The notes: generated from the sequence alone by a model not told the origin. Shown: positions 14,646 to 22,798, counted from the stretch's first letter. The stretch is DNA of 30,619 bases from JAIRNF01 sp031551125 (GCA_031551125.1 JAVBOB010000005.1:1-30619); one strand, 5' to 3'. A program made the numbers and translations.

Positions 14646-15512
14646 CTATTCATTAGCTGTTGTACCTGTTGTTATCTCTCCCTTTGAATGGTCATACTCC
14701 GAACCTAACGTACTATGCGGAATGCAGTAAACCATCAGTACAAATACGGCAGCAATAACAGCCCATATATAACGACGCTTTTTTATACCAAGTAAAACGG
14801 CAACCAGCCAAAGGATGAAAGAAATCAACGTCTTATTATCGGTAAGGTCGCCACCCAGCGGCCATCCGGCCCAATACGTACCAAAGGCCTGCAGCTGAAC
14901 AAATCCGCCAAATACCAATCCGCCCAAACCTAAACATACCAATGCTGTTTTTGCATACTTGAGGTAGCTGTCTCGTTTCGCCAAAGCAAACAGTCCGGCC
15001 ACGTTAGAAAACAGCATGGCTATAAACATCAGCAATATATGAGGAATAAGTACATACGGAGATACGTTACCCTTAAACCGTACAACAATCGGTTCATCTT
15101 TCTGAATGTACTGCTGTTGTCCACCTTGCTCTACCAACATATAGTAGCATAACTTTCCGGCAACAGGTTGAACAGGTAGCGCTACATTAAACTTATCACC
15201 CTCCCTCACAGCCGGAATAGCAATCCACTCGTCATTTGTGCGGTAACGCTTTACATAAAAAGTTAATTGAACATCAGCCGGCAATTTGGCAATTTTTACG
15301 CTTAACTCACACCCCCCCTCTGTAGGAGCAACGTTGGGTTTAGCCGGGGTTTCTAAACTTCTCGGTAAGCGTGTTTTATATTCTGTACCGCTCAATTCAA
15401 AGCCAACTTTTTTTGGATTAGTAGGCCCCGTCATCCGTTGAAATACCACTGCTAAAAGGGTTATTACTACAGCCAGCACCCATAGCCCTACTGTCTTTGC
15501 TTTGCTACTCAT
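14646..15512 (-). CDS. Unknown integral membrane protein
   Basis: I do not recognise a named family. From the ATG at 15512 the protein is 288 residues. It has an N-terminal membrane segment (6-25) and an extracytoplasmic beta-rich region (about 35-148, with two Cys at 68 and 122). Four further membrane segments follow (about 152-176, 186-208, 229-243 and 248-266), with the notable stretch GTYWAGWPLGGDLTDNK (211-227) between the third and fourth. The frame continues 19 codons upstream into the M28 gene, but MSSKAKTVGLW just before the first membrane helix is the better start and avoids the overlap. It sits between the M28 peptidase and tpiA in one orientation. The W/G/D-rich loop suggests a conserved functional site, but the role is unknown. 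Confidence 0.8.
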   Translation of the reverse strand: MSSKAKTVGLWVLAVVITLLAVVFQRMTGPTNPKKVGFELSGTEYKTRLPRSLETPAKPNVAPTEGGCELSVKIAKLPADVQLTFYVKRYRTNDEWIAIPAVREGDKFNVALPVQPVAGKLCYYMLVEQGGQQQYIQKDEPIVVRFKGNVSPYVLIPHILLMFIAMLFSNVAGLFALAKRDSYLKYAKTALVCLGLGGLVFGGFVQLQAFGTYWAGWPLGGDLTDNKTLISFILWLVAVLLGIKKRRYIWAVIAAVFVLMVYCIPHSTLGSEYDHSKGEITTGTTANE

Positions 15513-15555
15513 TATTTTCAATTTATTGGTAGATTCTATTTCAATAACAAATTCG

Positions 15556-17328
15556 TTATAGCTGCACATACAGCACTATACGCTCCTTACCGCGTAATAC
15601 TTCCACTTCAGCAATATCTCCTGCTTTTAACTCCGACAGTCGAAGCATATAATCCTGAATGTTGTGAACCGTTTTTTTATTAATCCCTACAATAACATCG
15701 CCACTTTTCATACCGGCTCTATACGCAGGCTTACCCTCCGATACCACATCAGCGCGCATCCCATCACTACCACTCGACATGAAATCAGGGATAATACCGA
15801 GTGTTACTTTAAATACTTTCATCGGCCGATTATCCATTTCGCTATCGCCGGCATGCTGATATACCGGAGCCGTAGGCTGGGTGGCTAGCTTCATAGCTAG
15901 CTTATCTGCAAAATTACAAATATAAGCCATCCCCTTACAATTAATTTTATCCGAATCATCATCGGGCGTGTGATAATCGGTATGAACACCCGTTGTAAAG
16001 TATAGCACAGGTATTTGCTTTGCGTAAAATGCAGAATGGTCTGATGGGCCAAAACCTCCCTTTGAAAGGGTAAGCGACAGCTTGTTTGGGTTACTTATAG
16101 ACCTCACCAGCTCTTCACCGCCATTAAACGTACCAACTCCACTAATCTGAAGTACCTGCTTATCATTCAGCCTGCCAACCATATCGAAGTTTAACATGGT
16201 TACCGGCTTACCGGCCTCTTTAGGTACATTGGCAACAAAGTATTTTGAGCCAACTATGCCTTGCTCTTCCGCATCAAATGCAACAACCACAATATTTCGC
16301 TTAAGTAACTCTTTTTGCAAAGCCAGCTGCTCTGCCAGCTGTAGCAGTAGTGCTACTCCGGAAGCATTATCGTCGGCACCATTATGTACGGCATGTTCTT
16401 GCGGGCGACGACTGCCCGAACCGACCCCACCAAAACCTAAATGGTCATAATGAGCGCCTATCACAATACTCTCATCCAAACTAGTATTACTTCCTTTCAG
16501 CATCATTACTATATTAGCTCCCGTTATTTTTGCGCTTTCAACTTCAGCTTCCGCCGATGCAACCACCCCTAACTCATAGCTTATTCTGTTTTCATTGTTA
16601 GCCAAATTCTCTTCTACCATTTCCAGCGTTGTATTTTCACCAGATAACAGTTCATTTGCCAACTTTCGACTAACTTGTATGCAAGGTATGCCTACGTTCA
16701 CCTCTCGCTTAGCAAACGACATTAGCTCACCGTTACCACTACTGTCTGCTTCAGCAACAAATATCACACCTATAGCACCTCTTTCTTTTGCAATTACTGC
16801 TTTTTGTTGATAGCCTGAGTAGCTAGCATACTTTCCATTCGGAACCCCCATAAGCATCATAGCCCACTTACCACGAATGTTTACATCCTGATACTCGTTA
16901 CGTTCAAGCCCCTCCTCATTCACATACAGTCCATAGCCAACAAAGTCTATCTTTGCCTCAAAATTCCCATTTGATGATATTGATAATGTTGTAAAATCAG
17001 TACCCAGCTTACATCCCACTCCATTTATAGAAAGCACATTACGCTTACCCAAGCCTTTGGTCATTGTCATATCAAACTGCTGAATACCGTTATCCGCCAA
17101 AGGAGTATAACCGTATGAGCGAAGCTTATTAAAAATATATGTTGCGGCAGCCTTAGACTCCGGAGTACCGGGAAAACGTCCTTTTAACGAATCGGATGCT
17201 AAAAACTCAACATGCTGACATAATTCTTTTTCCTTGCTATACTTCGGCTTAGCAATTAGGCTATCGGATGTAGCTACACCAAAGCCTAGTATTGCAAAAA
17301 ACAGTAAATAAGCGGATAACCTTTTCAT
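15556..17328 (-). CDS. Exported M28 family metallopeptidase with PA and PDZ domains
   Basis: From the ATG at 17328 this is a 590-residue protein with a signal peptide (MKRLSAYLLFFAILGFGVAT). The frame runs 10 codons further upstream, but the signal peptide favours this start. A protease-associated (PA) domain lies around 120-240. The M28 catalytic domain has zinc ligands in GAHYDHLG (H293), HNGADDN (D319), DAEEQG (E354/E355), NFDMVGR (D382) and DYHTPDD (H453). A PDZ-like domain (about 508-588: MRADVVSEGKPAYRAGMKSGD, then GINKKTVHN) ends the protein. It should be a periplasmic or secreted zinc aminopeptidase; substrate specificity is unknown. It is first in the run leading to the membrane protein and tpiA. 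Confidence 0.93.
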   Translation of the reverse strand: MKRLSAYLLFFAILGFGVATSDSLIAKPKYSKEKELCQHVEFLASDSLKGRFPGTPESKAAATYIFNKLRSYGYTPLADNGIQQFDMTMTKGLGKRNVLSINGVGCKLGTDFTTLSISSNGNFEAKIDFVGYGLYVNEEGLERNEYQDVNIRGKWAMMLMGVPNGKYASYSGYQQKAVIAKERGAIGVIFVAEADSSGNGELMSFAKREVNVGIPCIQVSRKLANELLSGENTTLEMVEENLANNENRISYELGVVASAEAEVESAKITGANIVMMLKGSNTSLDESIVIGAHYDHLGFGGVGSGSRRPQEHAVHNGADDNASGVALLLQLAEQLALQKELLKRNIVVVAFDAEEQGIVGSKYFVANVPKEAGKPVTMLNFDMVGRLNDKQVLQISGVGTFNGGEELVRSISNPNKLSLTLSKGGFGPSDHSAFYAKQIPVLYFTTGVHTDYHTPDDDSDKINCKGMAYICNFADKLAMKLATQPTAPVYQHAGDSEMDNRPMKVFKVTLGIIPDFMSSGSDGMRADVVSEGKPAYRAGMKSGDVIVGINKKTVHNIQDYMLRLSELKAGDIAEVEVLRGKERIVLYVQL

Positions 17329-17355
17329 GTATGTATGTAATATTAGTTCAACGGA

Positions 17356-17363
17356 CAAATATA
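17356..17363 (-). promoter_or_regulatory. -7 promoter element of the M28 peptidase operon
   Basis: TATATTTG on the minus strand lies 27 bp upstream of the chosen ATG and only just upstream of the longer alternative start (17358), which supports the shorter start. No clear -33 element. The rest of 17364-17510 shows no feature. Confidence 0.55.
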
Positions 17364-17510
17364 GCTCAATTCAAAAAGCATATTCCTAAAAATAATATCT
17401 CTAAGACATAGAAATAGTCGAAGCGCTATAAATTATTTCGATATTTATTGATAGCAAAAAGTTCCTATTTGCATTATTACACAGCAATCGTTGTATCCTA
17501 AACCCAAAAC

Positions 17511-17542
17511 AAAACCCGATAAACAAATGCTTATCGGGTTTT
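17511..17542 (-). terminator. Rho-independent terminator of buk
   Basis: Perfect 11-bp arms AAAACCCGATA (17511-17521) and TATCGGGTTTT (17532-17542) with a 10-nt loop lie 32 bp past the buk stop. Read on the minus strand, the stem ends in GGGTTTTGTTTT, a T-rich tract. Confidence 0.85.
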
Positions 17543-17574
17543 ACCTATACTATTTACTTACCACTTAATGTAAG

Positions 17575-18645
17575 CTAGCTATATACTTTTGGTTCAACAT
17601 CACCTTGCAACACCATAAGCGCGTTGGTAGCAAGAGCAGCCATCTCATCTTCGCCCGGATATACTACCACCGGAGCAATAAACCCCACCATTTCTCTCAC
17701 ATACGTGCAAAGGTACTTGTTATTAGCAATACCACCGGTCAGCAAAATTCCATCAACTGTTCCTTTAAGAACAGCAGCCATTTCACCAATCCACTTACCT
17801 ATTTGATAGCACATGGCATCCTGAATCATAGTGGCCTGTTTATCTCCCTTATCCGCACGCAGCTCAACTTCGTAAGCTTGATTAGTGCCAAGGTGTGCAA
17901 CAAGTCCACCCTCTCCGCACAACATTTTTTGCATTTGTGCTTTTGTATATTTCCCGCTAAAGCATAGCTCTACCAGCTGTCCTGTAGGCAAAGTACCGGA
18001 ACGTTCAGGTGATAGCGGACCTTCTCCGTCCAAAGCGTTATTCACATCAATTACACGACCTTTGCAGTGAGCACCAACAGAAACCCCTCCACCAAGGTGT
18101 GCTACAATCAAATTCAGCTCCTCGTATTTCTTTCCTAAGGATTTTGCATGAGTTCGGGCTATAGCCTTTTGGTTCAGCGCATGAAAAATAGATATACGCT
18201 TAAATGCAGGGTGCCCGCTAACCCTTGCTACATCGCAAAGTTCATCTACTACCACAGGGTCTGCAATATATGCTTTTGCCTTTGGTATCGTTCGGGCAAT
18301 GTCGTCAGCAATAAGTCCGCCCAAGTTGCTGGCATGTTGTCCCTGTACACCTATACGAAGATCTTCCTTCATCCGCTCGTTCACCTCATATACTCCCGAT
18401 ACGATTGGCTTTAGCAAACCTCCACGCCCCACAACAGCGTCAATAGTCATAATATCTATACCGGCATTTTTCAGCTCATCAATTACAATACGCTTACGGA
18501 ATTCGTACTGGTCAACAATTGTGGAATACGGCTTTAACTCCTCCGGCTCATGCTTTAAGTTTTTCACCAGCAAAGCCTTGGTATTTTGAAAAACTGCAAT
18601 TTTTGTTGAAGTAGAACCCGGATTAATAGCCAAAATAGTAAACAT
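17575..18645 (-). CDS. buk: Butyrate kinase
   Basis: This 356-residue member of the acetate/butyrate kinase family transfers phosphate between butyryl-phosphate (or branched-chain acyl phosphates) and ADP, making ATP plus the acid. Family motifs are NPGSTSTK (8-15), VVGRGGLLKPIVSGVYEVN (about 81-99), VAHLGGGVSVGAHCKGRVIDVNNALDGEGP and GGIANN near the C-terminus. The length and these motifs fit Buk rather than acetate kinase (about 400 residues). The usual partner ptb (phosphate butyryltransferase) is not adjacent. The gene has its own promoter with a palindrome over the start of the transcript, and a strong terminator. Isobutyrate or branched-chain acids are possible alternative substrates. 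Confidence 0.93.
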   Translation of the reverse strand: MFTILAINPGSTSTKIAVFQNTKALLVKNLKHEPEELKPYSTIVDQYEFRKRIVIDELKNAGIDIMTIDAVVGRGGLLKPIVSGVYEVNERMKEDLRIGVQGQHASNLGGLIADDIARTIPKAKAYIADPVVVDELCDVARVSGHPAFKRISIFHALNQKAIARTHAKSLGKKYEELNLIVAHLGGGVSVGAHCKGRVIDVNNALDGEGPLSPERSGTLPTGQLVELCFSGKYTKAQMQKMLCGEGGLVAHLGTNQAYEVELRADKGDKQATMIQDAMCYQIGKWIGEMAAVLKGTVDGILLTGGIANNKYLCTYVREMVGFIAPVVVYPGEDEMAALATNALMVLQGDVEPKVYS

Positions 18646-18701
18646 GCGCCTAATATTTAAAATAGTTATGATTTAGAAGTAAAAAGAGGAGAATACTAAC
18701 C

Positions 18702-18719
18702 AGTCAACAACTGTTGACT
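18702..18719. promoter_or_regulatory. Palindrome in the buk leader, possible operator
   Basis: AGTCAACA and TGTTGACT are exact reverse complements separated by AC. On the minus strand the palindrome begins 11 nt past the predicted buk -7 element, so it would cover the start of the transcript. That position suits a repressor site; it could instead be a small RNA hairpin. Confidence 0.5.
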
Positions 18720-18730
18720 TTATTTTATTG

Positions 18731-18761
18731 CGAATATAAACAAATTTTGCCATTCAGCAAA
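18731..18761 (-). promoter_or_regulatory. Promoter of buk (-33 and -7)
   Basis: On the minus strand TTTG (18761-18758), a 19-bp spacer and TATATTCG (18738-18731) match the Bacteroidota promoter except for one base of the -7 element. Upstream, GAGGTT/AACCTC (18786-18791 and 18798-18803) forms a further small inverted repeat. The remainder of the gap between buk and the ribbon-helix-helix gene shows nothing else. Confidence 0.6.
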
Positions 18762-18864
18762 TATCTTGACAGAATAATAGCAAGCGAGGTTCAATTTAAC
18801 CTCAACAAGAGATAACTATCAGAAATGCAAAATATTGTAAAAGCGTAAATCTAGGGTAGCCTTT

Positions 18865-19077
18865 CTAAAATAGCGTAGGATGATCCTCCTCCGTTTTTCG
18901 GAGAATGGTAGAAATAATAGCCTCGCGAAGGAACTTCGTTTGGTTGGTAATTTTATATTTCTTACAAAAGGCCGTAAGCGCCTCCATTTCACTATCGTTG
19001 AAAGTAATCACCTTACGGTGTCTTCTTGCACGCTTAGCAATACGTTGGGCGGTTGCCTTGGCTTTTTTTTCTGCCAT
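18865..19077 (-). CDS. Small ribbon-helix-helix-like protein
   Basis: This 70-residue basic protein has a Lys/Arg/Ala-rich N-terminus (1-21), a short beta-strand RKVITF (21-26), and helices DSEMEALTAFCKKYKI (28-43) and NQTKFLREAIISTIL (45-59). That is the layout of a MetJ/Arc/CopG-type DNA-binding domain. It ends in the acidic-aromatic tail EEDHPTLF. It probably acts as a dimeric DNA-binding protein. No toxin gene is adjacent on either side, so an antitoxin role is not supported. It has its own -7 element and lies 219 bp upstream of buk in the same orientation. Regulation of buk is only a possibility. Confidence 0.78.
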   Translation of the reverse strand: MAEKKAKATAQRIAKRARRHRKVITFNDSEMEALTAFCKKYKITNQTKFLREAIISTILRKTEEDHPTLF

Positions 19078-19095
19078 TTATAGCATTTTGTAGTA

Positions 19096-19103
19096 CAAAG
19101 CTA
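19096..19103 (-). promoter_or_regulatory. -7 promoter element of the ribbon-helix-helix gene
   Basis: TAGCTTTG on the minus strand, 18 bp upstream of the ATG; no clear -33 element. Confidence 0.55.
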
Positions 19104-19187
19104 AACATTTTTACGAGAAATATACTTCTAACTGCAGTTTAGCAGCTTACCCCACCCTTTTCTCAGCCTTCGTCTTGAACCTTTTTA

Positions 19188-19195
19188 TACCTTTG
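19188..19195 (+). promoter_or_regulatory. -7 promoter element of pdxB, implying a leaderless transcript
   Basis: TACCTTTG ends only 4 bp before the pdxB ATG. With the usual distance from this element, transcription would start at or within a base or two of the ATG. No convincing -33 element is seen. Confidence 0.6.
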
Positions 19196-19199
19196 TCAC

Positions 19200-20336
19200 A
19201 TGCTTAACATTGTTATTGACGATAAGATTCCCTTTCTACGCGGAGTGCTGGAGCCATACGCGCAGGTTAGCTATTTACCCTATAGCGAAATAACAAGAGA
19301 ACGGATTCTACAAACCGATGCTCTTATTATTCGTACCCGCACCCGCTGCAATGCAGAGCTACTGAAAGACACCGCCGTACGTTTTATTGCCTCTGCAACC
19401 ATAGGCCATGACCATATTGATACAGACTACTGCTTAACCAATAATATTACATGGACTAACGCATCGGGTTGTAATGCAGCATCGGTAGAACAATATGTAC
19501 TTGCGGCATTGCTGGAACTTGCCAAAAAAAATAAGCTTGAGCTGAAAGGTAAAACGTTGGGCATTGTTGGTGTGGGCAACGTAGGTTCGCGTATTGCAAA
19601 GCTTGCCCAGCTATTAGGAATGCAAGTGCTGCTTTGCGACCCTCCCCGCGCCCGTAAAGAAAATCGTAACGACTTTATAAGCTTACTCGAACTAGCCCAA
19701 AAATCGGATATTGTAAGCGTTCATGTATCGTTAAGTCGGAATGGCGAGGACAAAACATACGGGTTGATAAGTGAACCATTTTTCTCTGCATTAAAACAAG
19801 GAGCAATTTTCATTAACAGCTCACGTGGCGAGGTGGTAGATGAACAATGCCTTATACAGGCCATTGCAAAAAAACATTTATCAGCCTGCGTTCTCGATGT
19901 ATGGCATAATGAACCGCTAATCAACCAGCAGCTACTGCAAATGGTTGACATTGCTACACCTCATATTGCCGGATACTCAACCGACGGCAAAGCAAACGGT
20001 TCTGCAATGGCTGTAAATGCGCTATCCCGCTTCTTTGGATTAGGGCTAAACGAGTGGAAACCCCAGAACTTACCAATACCCGAAAACACTTCTCTTACCG
20101 CTGATTTATCGACCTACCCGTTTGAAGAGGTTTTACTACAGCTGGTTAAGGCCACCTACCCCATTATGGATGATGATGAACGGTTAAGACGTTCACCGGA
20201 AACTTTTGAACAGCAACGGGGCAGCTACCCTTTACGTCGAGAATACAACTCCTACAGCGTAACTGCTATAAACGCAAACACCACGGAAGAAAGCATTCTT
20301 AGCACATTAGGCTTTGCCCTCAACCGTGATGTCTGA
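19200..20336 (+). CDS. pdxB: Erythronate-4-phosphate dehydrogenase
   Basis: PdxB oxidises 4-phosphoerythronate in the DXP-independent branch of pyridoxal 5'-phosphate synthesis, using a D-2-hydroxyacid dehydrogenase fold. At 378 residues it equals the E. coli length. It has the N-terminal family start NIVIDDKIPFLRG, the nucleotide-binding GVGNVG (124-129), SSRGEVVDE (R209 catalytic), DVWHNEPL (E238) and PHIAGYSTDGK (H255 catalytic). A C-terminal PdxB dimerisation region follows, including a segment close to YPIMDDDERLRR. The ATG at 19200 matches the family N-terminus, and the -7 element lies directly upstream. It converges with a small membrane-protein gene 18 bp beyond its stop. Confidence 0.95.
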   Translation: MLNIVIDDKIPFLRGVLEPYAQVSYLPYSEITRERILQTDALIIRTRTRCNAELLKDTAVRFIASATIGHDHIDTDYCLTNNITWTNASGCNAASVEQYVLAALLELAKKNKLELKGKTLGIVGVGNVGSRIAKLAQLLGMQVLLCDPPRARKENRNDFISLLELAQKSDIVSVHVSLSRNGEDKTYGLISEPFFSALKQGAIFINSSRGEVVDEQCLIQAIAKKHLSACVLDVWHNEPLINQQLLQMVDIATPHIAGYSTDGKANGSAMAVNALSRFFGLGLNEWKPQNLPIPENTSLTADLSTYPFEEVLLQLVKATYPIMDDDERLRRSPETFEQQRGSYPLRREYNSYSVTAINANTTEESILSTLGFALNRDV

Positions 20337-20354
20337 TTTATGTATTGTTTAGGC

Positions 20355-20633
20355 TTACTTACCAGAGTCAGTCTTCTTAACCTTTGCCAGCAACCATAAG
20401 AGCAGTATAGCTCCCACTGACGACATTATAATAACGCCCAATACCTGAGCAACAGCCAACTTCTGCATTAACCAAAACAAAATTCCGCCAACAAAGCCAC
20501 CAACAGCTCCTAACAATAGGTTCATCACTATTTTTGAAACTCTGTTCGGGTCGCTCTTCTTATAAGAAATCCCGGCTATCCAGCCAATGAGTAAACCGAT
20601 TCCGATACCTAATGCGTAATACCACCACAACAT
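20355..20633 (-). CDS. Small GlsB/YeaQ-like membrane protein
   Basis: This 92-residue protein has three hydrophobic segments (about 4-24, 35-58 and 62-83) and glycines spaced as in GlsB/YeaQ peptides (GIGIGLLIGWIAG, then LLGAVGGFVGGILFW). A charged loop, SYKKSDPNRVSK, separates segments one and two, and the tail is basic-polar. Similarity to the 84-residue peptide at 5995-6249 is in layout more than in sequence, so membership of the same family is likely rather than certain. Function is unknown; a role in envelope stress is the common guess. It has its own promoter element. Confidence 0.7.
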   Translation of the reverse strand: MLWWYYALGIGIGLLIGWIAGISYKKSDPNRVSKIVMNLLLGAVGGFVGGILFWLMQKLAVAQVLGVIIMSSVGAILLLWLLAKVKKTDSGK

Positions 20634-20679
20634 AATCTATCCATTTTATAGTTAAACAATACTTCAAATTACTCATCAA

Positions 20680-20687
20680 CAAAGATA
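20680..20687 (-). promoter_or_regulatory. -7 promoter element of the second GlsB-like gene
   Basis: TATCTTTG on the minus strand, 46 bp upstream of the ATG. A second candidate, TACTTTTG, lies at 20689-20696. Neither has an ideal -33. Confidence 0.5.
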
Positions 20688-20784
20688 ACAAAAGTAGCCA
20701 ACTTTGAATGTTCTTACTACACAGGTAACAGTATATTTAAAATATTGTTTAGCAATATCCTATACCTTGTTTGCTATAAATCTG

Positions 20785-20792
20785 TATATTTG
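20785..20792 (+). promoter_or_regulatory. -7 promoter element of the C1 peptidase gene
   Basis: TATATTTG ends 25 bp before the ATG at 20818. It lies downstream of the longer in-frame ATG at 20704, which argues against that start. Confidence 0.55.
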
Positions 20793-20817
20793 TATCAAAC
20801 CAACTAAAACCAAACCT

Positions 20818-22014
20818 ATGAAAAAAACACTTCTATTGGCTACTATAGCCCTATTCTACACTACACTCGCCCAAGCACAACCCACAACAGCCACTCCGGC
20901 AAAAGATAGCGGCTATATATTTACGGTGGATAAAGAACTTAAATGTACTCCTGTAAAAAACCAAAGTAGAACAGGCACCTGCTGGTGCTTTGCCACAACT
21001 GCTTTCTTTGAATCAGAGCTGCTACGTACAGGTAAAGGAGAATATGACCTTTCGGAAATGTATGTTGTGCGTCGCAACTACGAACGGAAAGCCGACAGGT
21101 ACGTTCGCATGCAAGGAAAAATCAGCTTTTCACCCGGCGCCATATCGGTTAACGTATTCGACTTGGTTAGAAACTACGGCTTAATGCCGGAATCAGCATA
21201 CAGCGGGTTGAACTACGGCGATACGTTGCACAACCACTCGGAGCTGGACGCGCTTGCACGAGCATACGTTGATGCCGTTGTTAAGAGCAAAAAACTAACT
21301 ACCGCATGGATGAACGGATATAAGGGAGTATTAGATGCTTATTTGGGGAAACTTCCCGAATCATTCAGCTACAAGGGAAAAAGCTACACGTCTCAAACGT
21401 TTGCCCAAGAGCTAGGTCTAAACATGAACGATTATGTGGCCATTACCTCATTCACCCACCACCCATTCTATACGCAGTTTATACTGGAAATTCCCGATAA
21501 CTACTTTTGGGGCACCATGTACAACCTGCCTCTTGATGAGTTGATGGCAACAATAGACAACGCTTTAAATACGGGTTATACGGTAGTTTGGGATGCAGAT
21601 GTTAGTGAAGAAGGTTTCCAACATGGTAAGGGCTACGCTATTGTACCCGATGCTACGAAAACAAGTTTAAGCGGTACCGACAGGGCTCGTTTTGAAGGAA
21701 CAGCAGCCGATAAAAATGCTTCTACAACGTTTACCATTCCTAAAGAAAAAACCATTACGCAGGAACTTCGTCAACGTTCGTTCGATAATTACGAAACTAC
21801 CGACGACCACTTAATGCTGTTAACAGGTACAGCACATGATCAGGCAGGCAATCGCTACTATAAGGTTAAAAACTCATGGGGTACAGAGCGTAACTCATAC
21901 GGCGGCTACCTATTTGCCTCAATACCATACGTACAGTATAAAACAGTTAGCATATTTCTGCACAAAAATGCCATTCCTGCTGCTATGGCAAGCAAGCTAG
22001 GAATAAAGCAGTAG
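20818..22014 (+). CDS. Exported C1 family cysteine peptidase (aminopeptidase C/bleomycin hydrolase-like)
   Basis: This 398-residue papain-fold peptidase of the bleomycin hydrolase/PepC group starts with a signal peptide (MKKTLLLATIALFYTTLAQA), so unlike the cytosolic PepC it should act in the periplasm or outside the cell. The catalytic set is complete: Gln49 and Cys55 in KNQSRTGTCWCF, His331 in DDHLMLLTG, and Asn352 in KVKNSWG. It is shorter than typical PepC (about 440-450 residues). The frame is open for 38 more codons upstream, but the signal peptide and promoter position support the start at 20818. A strong terminator follows at 22056. Its substrate is probably peptides; whether it is an amino- or endopeptidase is not clear. 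Confidence 0.92.
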   Translation: MKKTLLLATIALFYTTLAQAQPTTATPAKDSGYIFTVDKELKCTPVKNQSRTGTCWCFATTAFFESELLRTGKGEYDLSEMYVVRRNYERKADRYVRMQGKISFSPGAISVNVFDLVRNYGLMPESAYSGLNYGDTLHNHSELDALARAYVDAVVKSKKLTTAWMNGYKGVLDAYLGKLPESFSYKGKSYTSQTFAQELGLNMNDYVAITSFTHHPFYTQFILEIPDNYFWGTMYNLPLDELMATIDNALNTGYTVVWDADVSEEGFQHGKGYAIVPDATKTSLSGTDRARFEGTAADKNASTTFTIPKEKTITQELRQRSFDNYETTDDHLMLLTGTAHDQAGNRYYKVKNSWGTERNSYGGYLFASIPYVQYKTVSIFLHKNAIPAAMASKLGIKQ

Positions 22015-22055
22015 AGGATGCAAAGAGAATAACAACCACCATTCGTTCTAAAATA

Positions 22056-22090
22056 AAAAGCCGCTCAGCTTAATAAGCTGAGCGGCTTTT
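22056..22090 (+). terminator. Rho-independent terminator of the C1 peptidase gene
   Basis: A perfect 16-bp stem, AAAAGCCGCTCAGCTT (22056-22071) and AAGCTGAGCGGCTTTT (22075-22090), with a 3-nt loop starts 42 bp past the stop codon. It ends in a T run. Its last five bases are also the first bases of the adjoining MITE-like copy. Confidence 0.92.
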
Positions 22091-22228
22091 GCGTTATTAA
22101 ATCAAGGTCGTTATTGCGAGCAAAGCGACCCGAAGGGCAGCGAAGCTAACCAATCTCTTCAAATTAAACAGATTGCTTTGGCAAAAAGCGCCTCGCAATG
22201 ACGTGCTTTTATCATAACTAACAACTTG
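22086..22228. mobile_element. MITE-like element, one end lost, inverted relative to the copy at 10538 (R7)
   Basis: The reverse complement matches the element at 10538-10717 nearly base for base over its left end (including the terminal sequence CAAGTTGTTAGTTAT, two changes), the CACGTCATTGCGAGGCGC block, the AGATTGGTTAGCTTCGC block and the GACCTTGATTTAATAA block. Homology stops at CAAAAG, where the C1 peptidase terminator begins, so the second terminal repeat is missing. It also lacks about 20 bp in one inner arm that the other copy has. It lies between the convergent C1 peptidase and satP genes. Confidence 0.8.
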
Positions 22229-22243
22229 AGTTAGCTATCGAAT

Positions 22244-22798
22244 TTAGTAGGGCAATATTTTTCGTCCCTTAACCTCATCCAACAATTCGGCCATTGCTAA
22301 GTAGAATGCGCTTGCCCCGCAGACAATACCTACCCATCCGGCAGCAATACCTATCGCTTCGCTGTGCGCCCAATAGTGAATTGCTAACAACATAAATAGT
22401 ATTACCAAGGTAAAGAATACAAACTGCATAACCTTGCTCTTGCCCAGCGTACCAATAAACATAAATAAAGAGAACATGCCCCAAATGAACAAGTACCATG
22501 CTACAAAGGCAGGTTCGCTGGCGCCAACGCCAAAACTAGGCAGCAGCCATATTGCTACAAGGCTAATCCAAAAAAAGCCATAAGAAGTGAAGGCCGTAGC
22601 GCCAAATATATTTCCACGCTTATAGTCCATAATCCCTGCAATAATTTGAGCTATTCCACCGTAGAAAATACCCATTGAAATAATTACAGAGCTGAGCGGA
22701 AAGAATCCGGCATTGTGAATGTTGAGAAGGATTGTAGTCATGCTAAATCCCAAAAGACCCAGCGGAGCCGGATTTGCAATTTTGTTTTCCATTACCAA
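22244..22798 (-). CDS. satP: Acetate/succinate-type transporter, GPR1/FUN34/YaaH family
   Basis: This 184-residue protein has six membrane segments (about 13-30, 35-56, 66-87, 94-114, 120-140 and 147-172) and the family signature NPAPLGLLGF (8-17) before the first one. The family imports or exports acetate and related short monocarboxylates (SatP/YaaH in E. coli). Its place next to nifJ, with buk a few genes away, fits an anaerobe that handles short-chain acids. ATG codons at 22798 and 22792 are both possible starts. It has a promoter element at 22844-22851. The substrate is inferred from the family. Confidence 0.92.
   Translation of the reverse strand: MVMENKIANPAPLGLLGFSMTTILLNIHNAGFFPLSSVIISMGIFYGGIAQIIAGIMDYKRGNIFGATAFTSYGFFWISLVAIWLLPSFGVGASEPAFVAWYLFIWGMFSLFMFIGTLGKSKVMQFVFFTLVILFMLLAIHYWAHSEAIGIAAGWVGIVCGASAFYLAMAELLDEVKGRKILPY

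Noticed and set aside
18865..19077. Ribbon-helix-helix gene as the antitoxin of a toxin-antitoxin pair
   Set aside because: No small toxin-like frame lies on either side; the neighbours are buk and pdxB, each with its own promoter.
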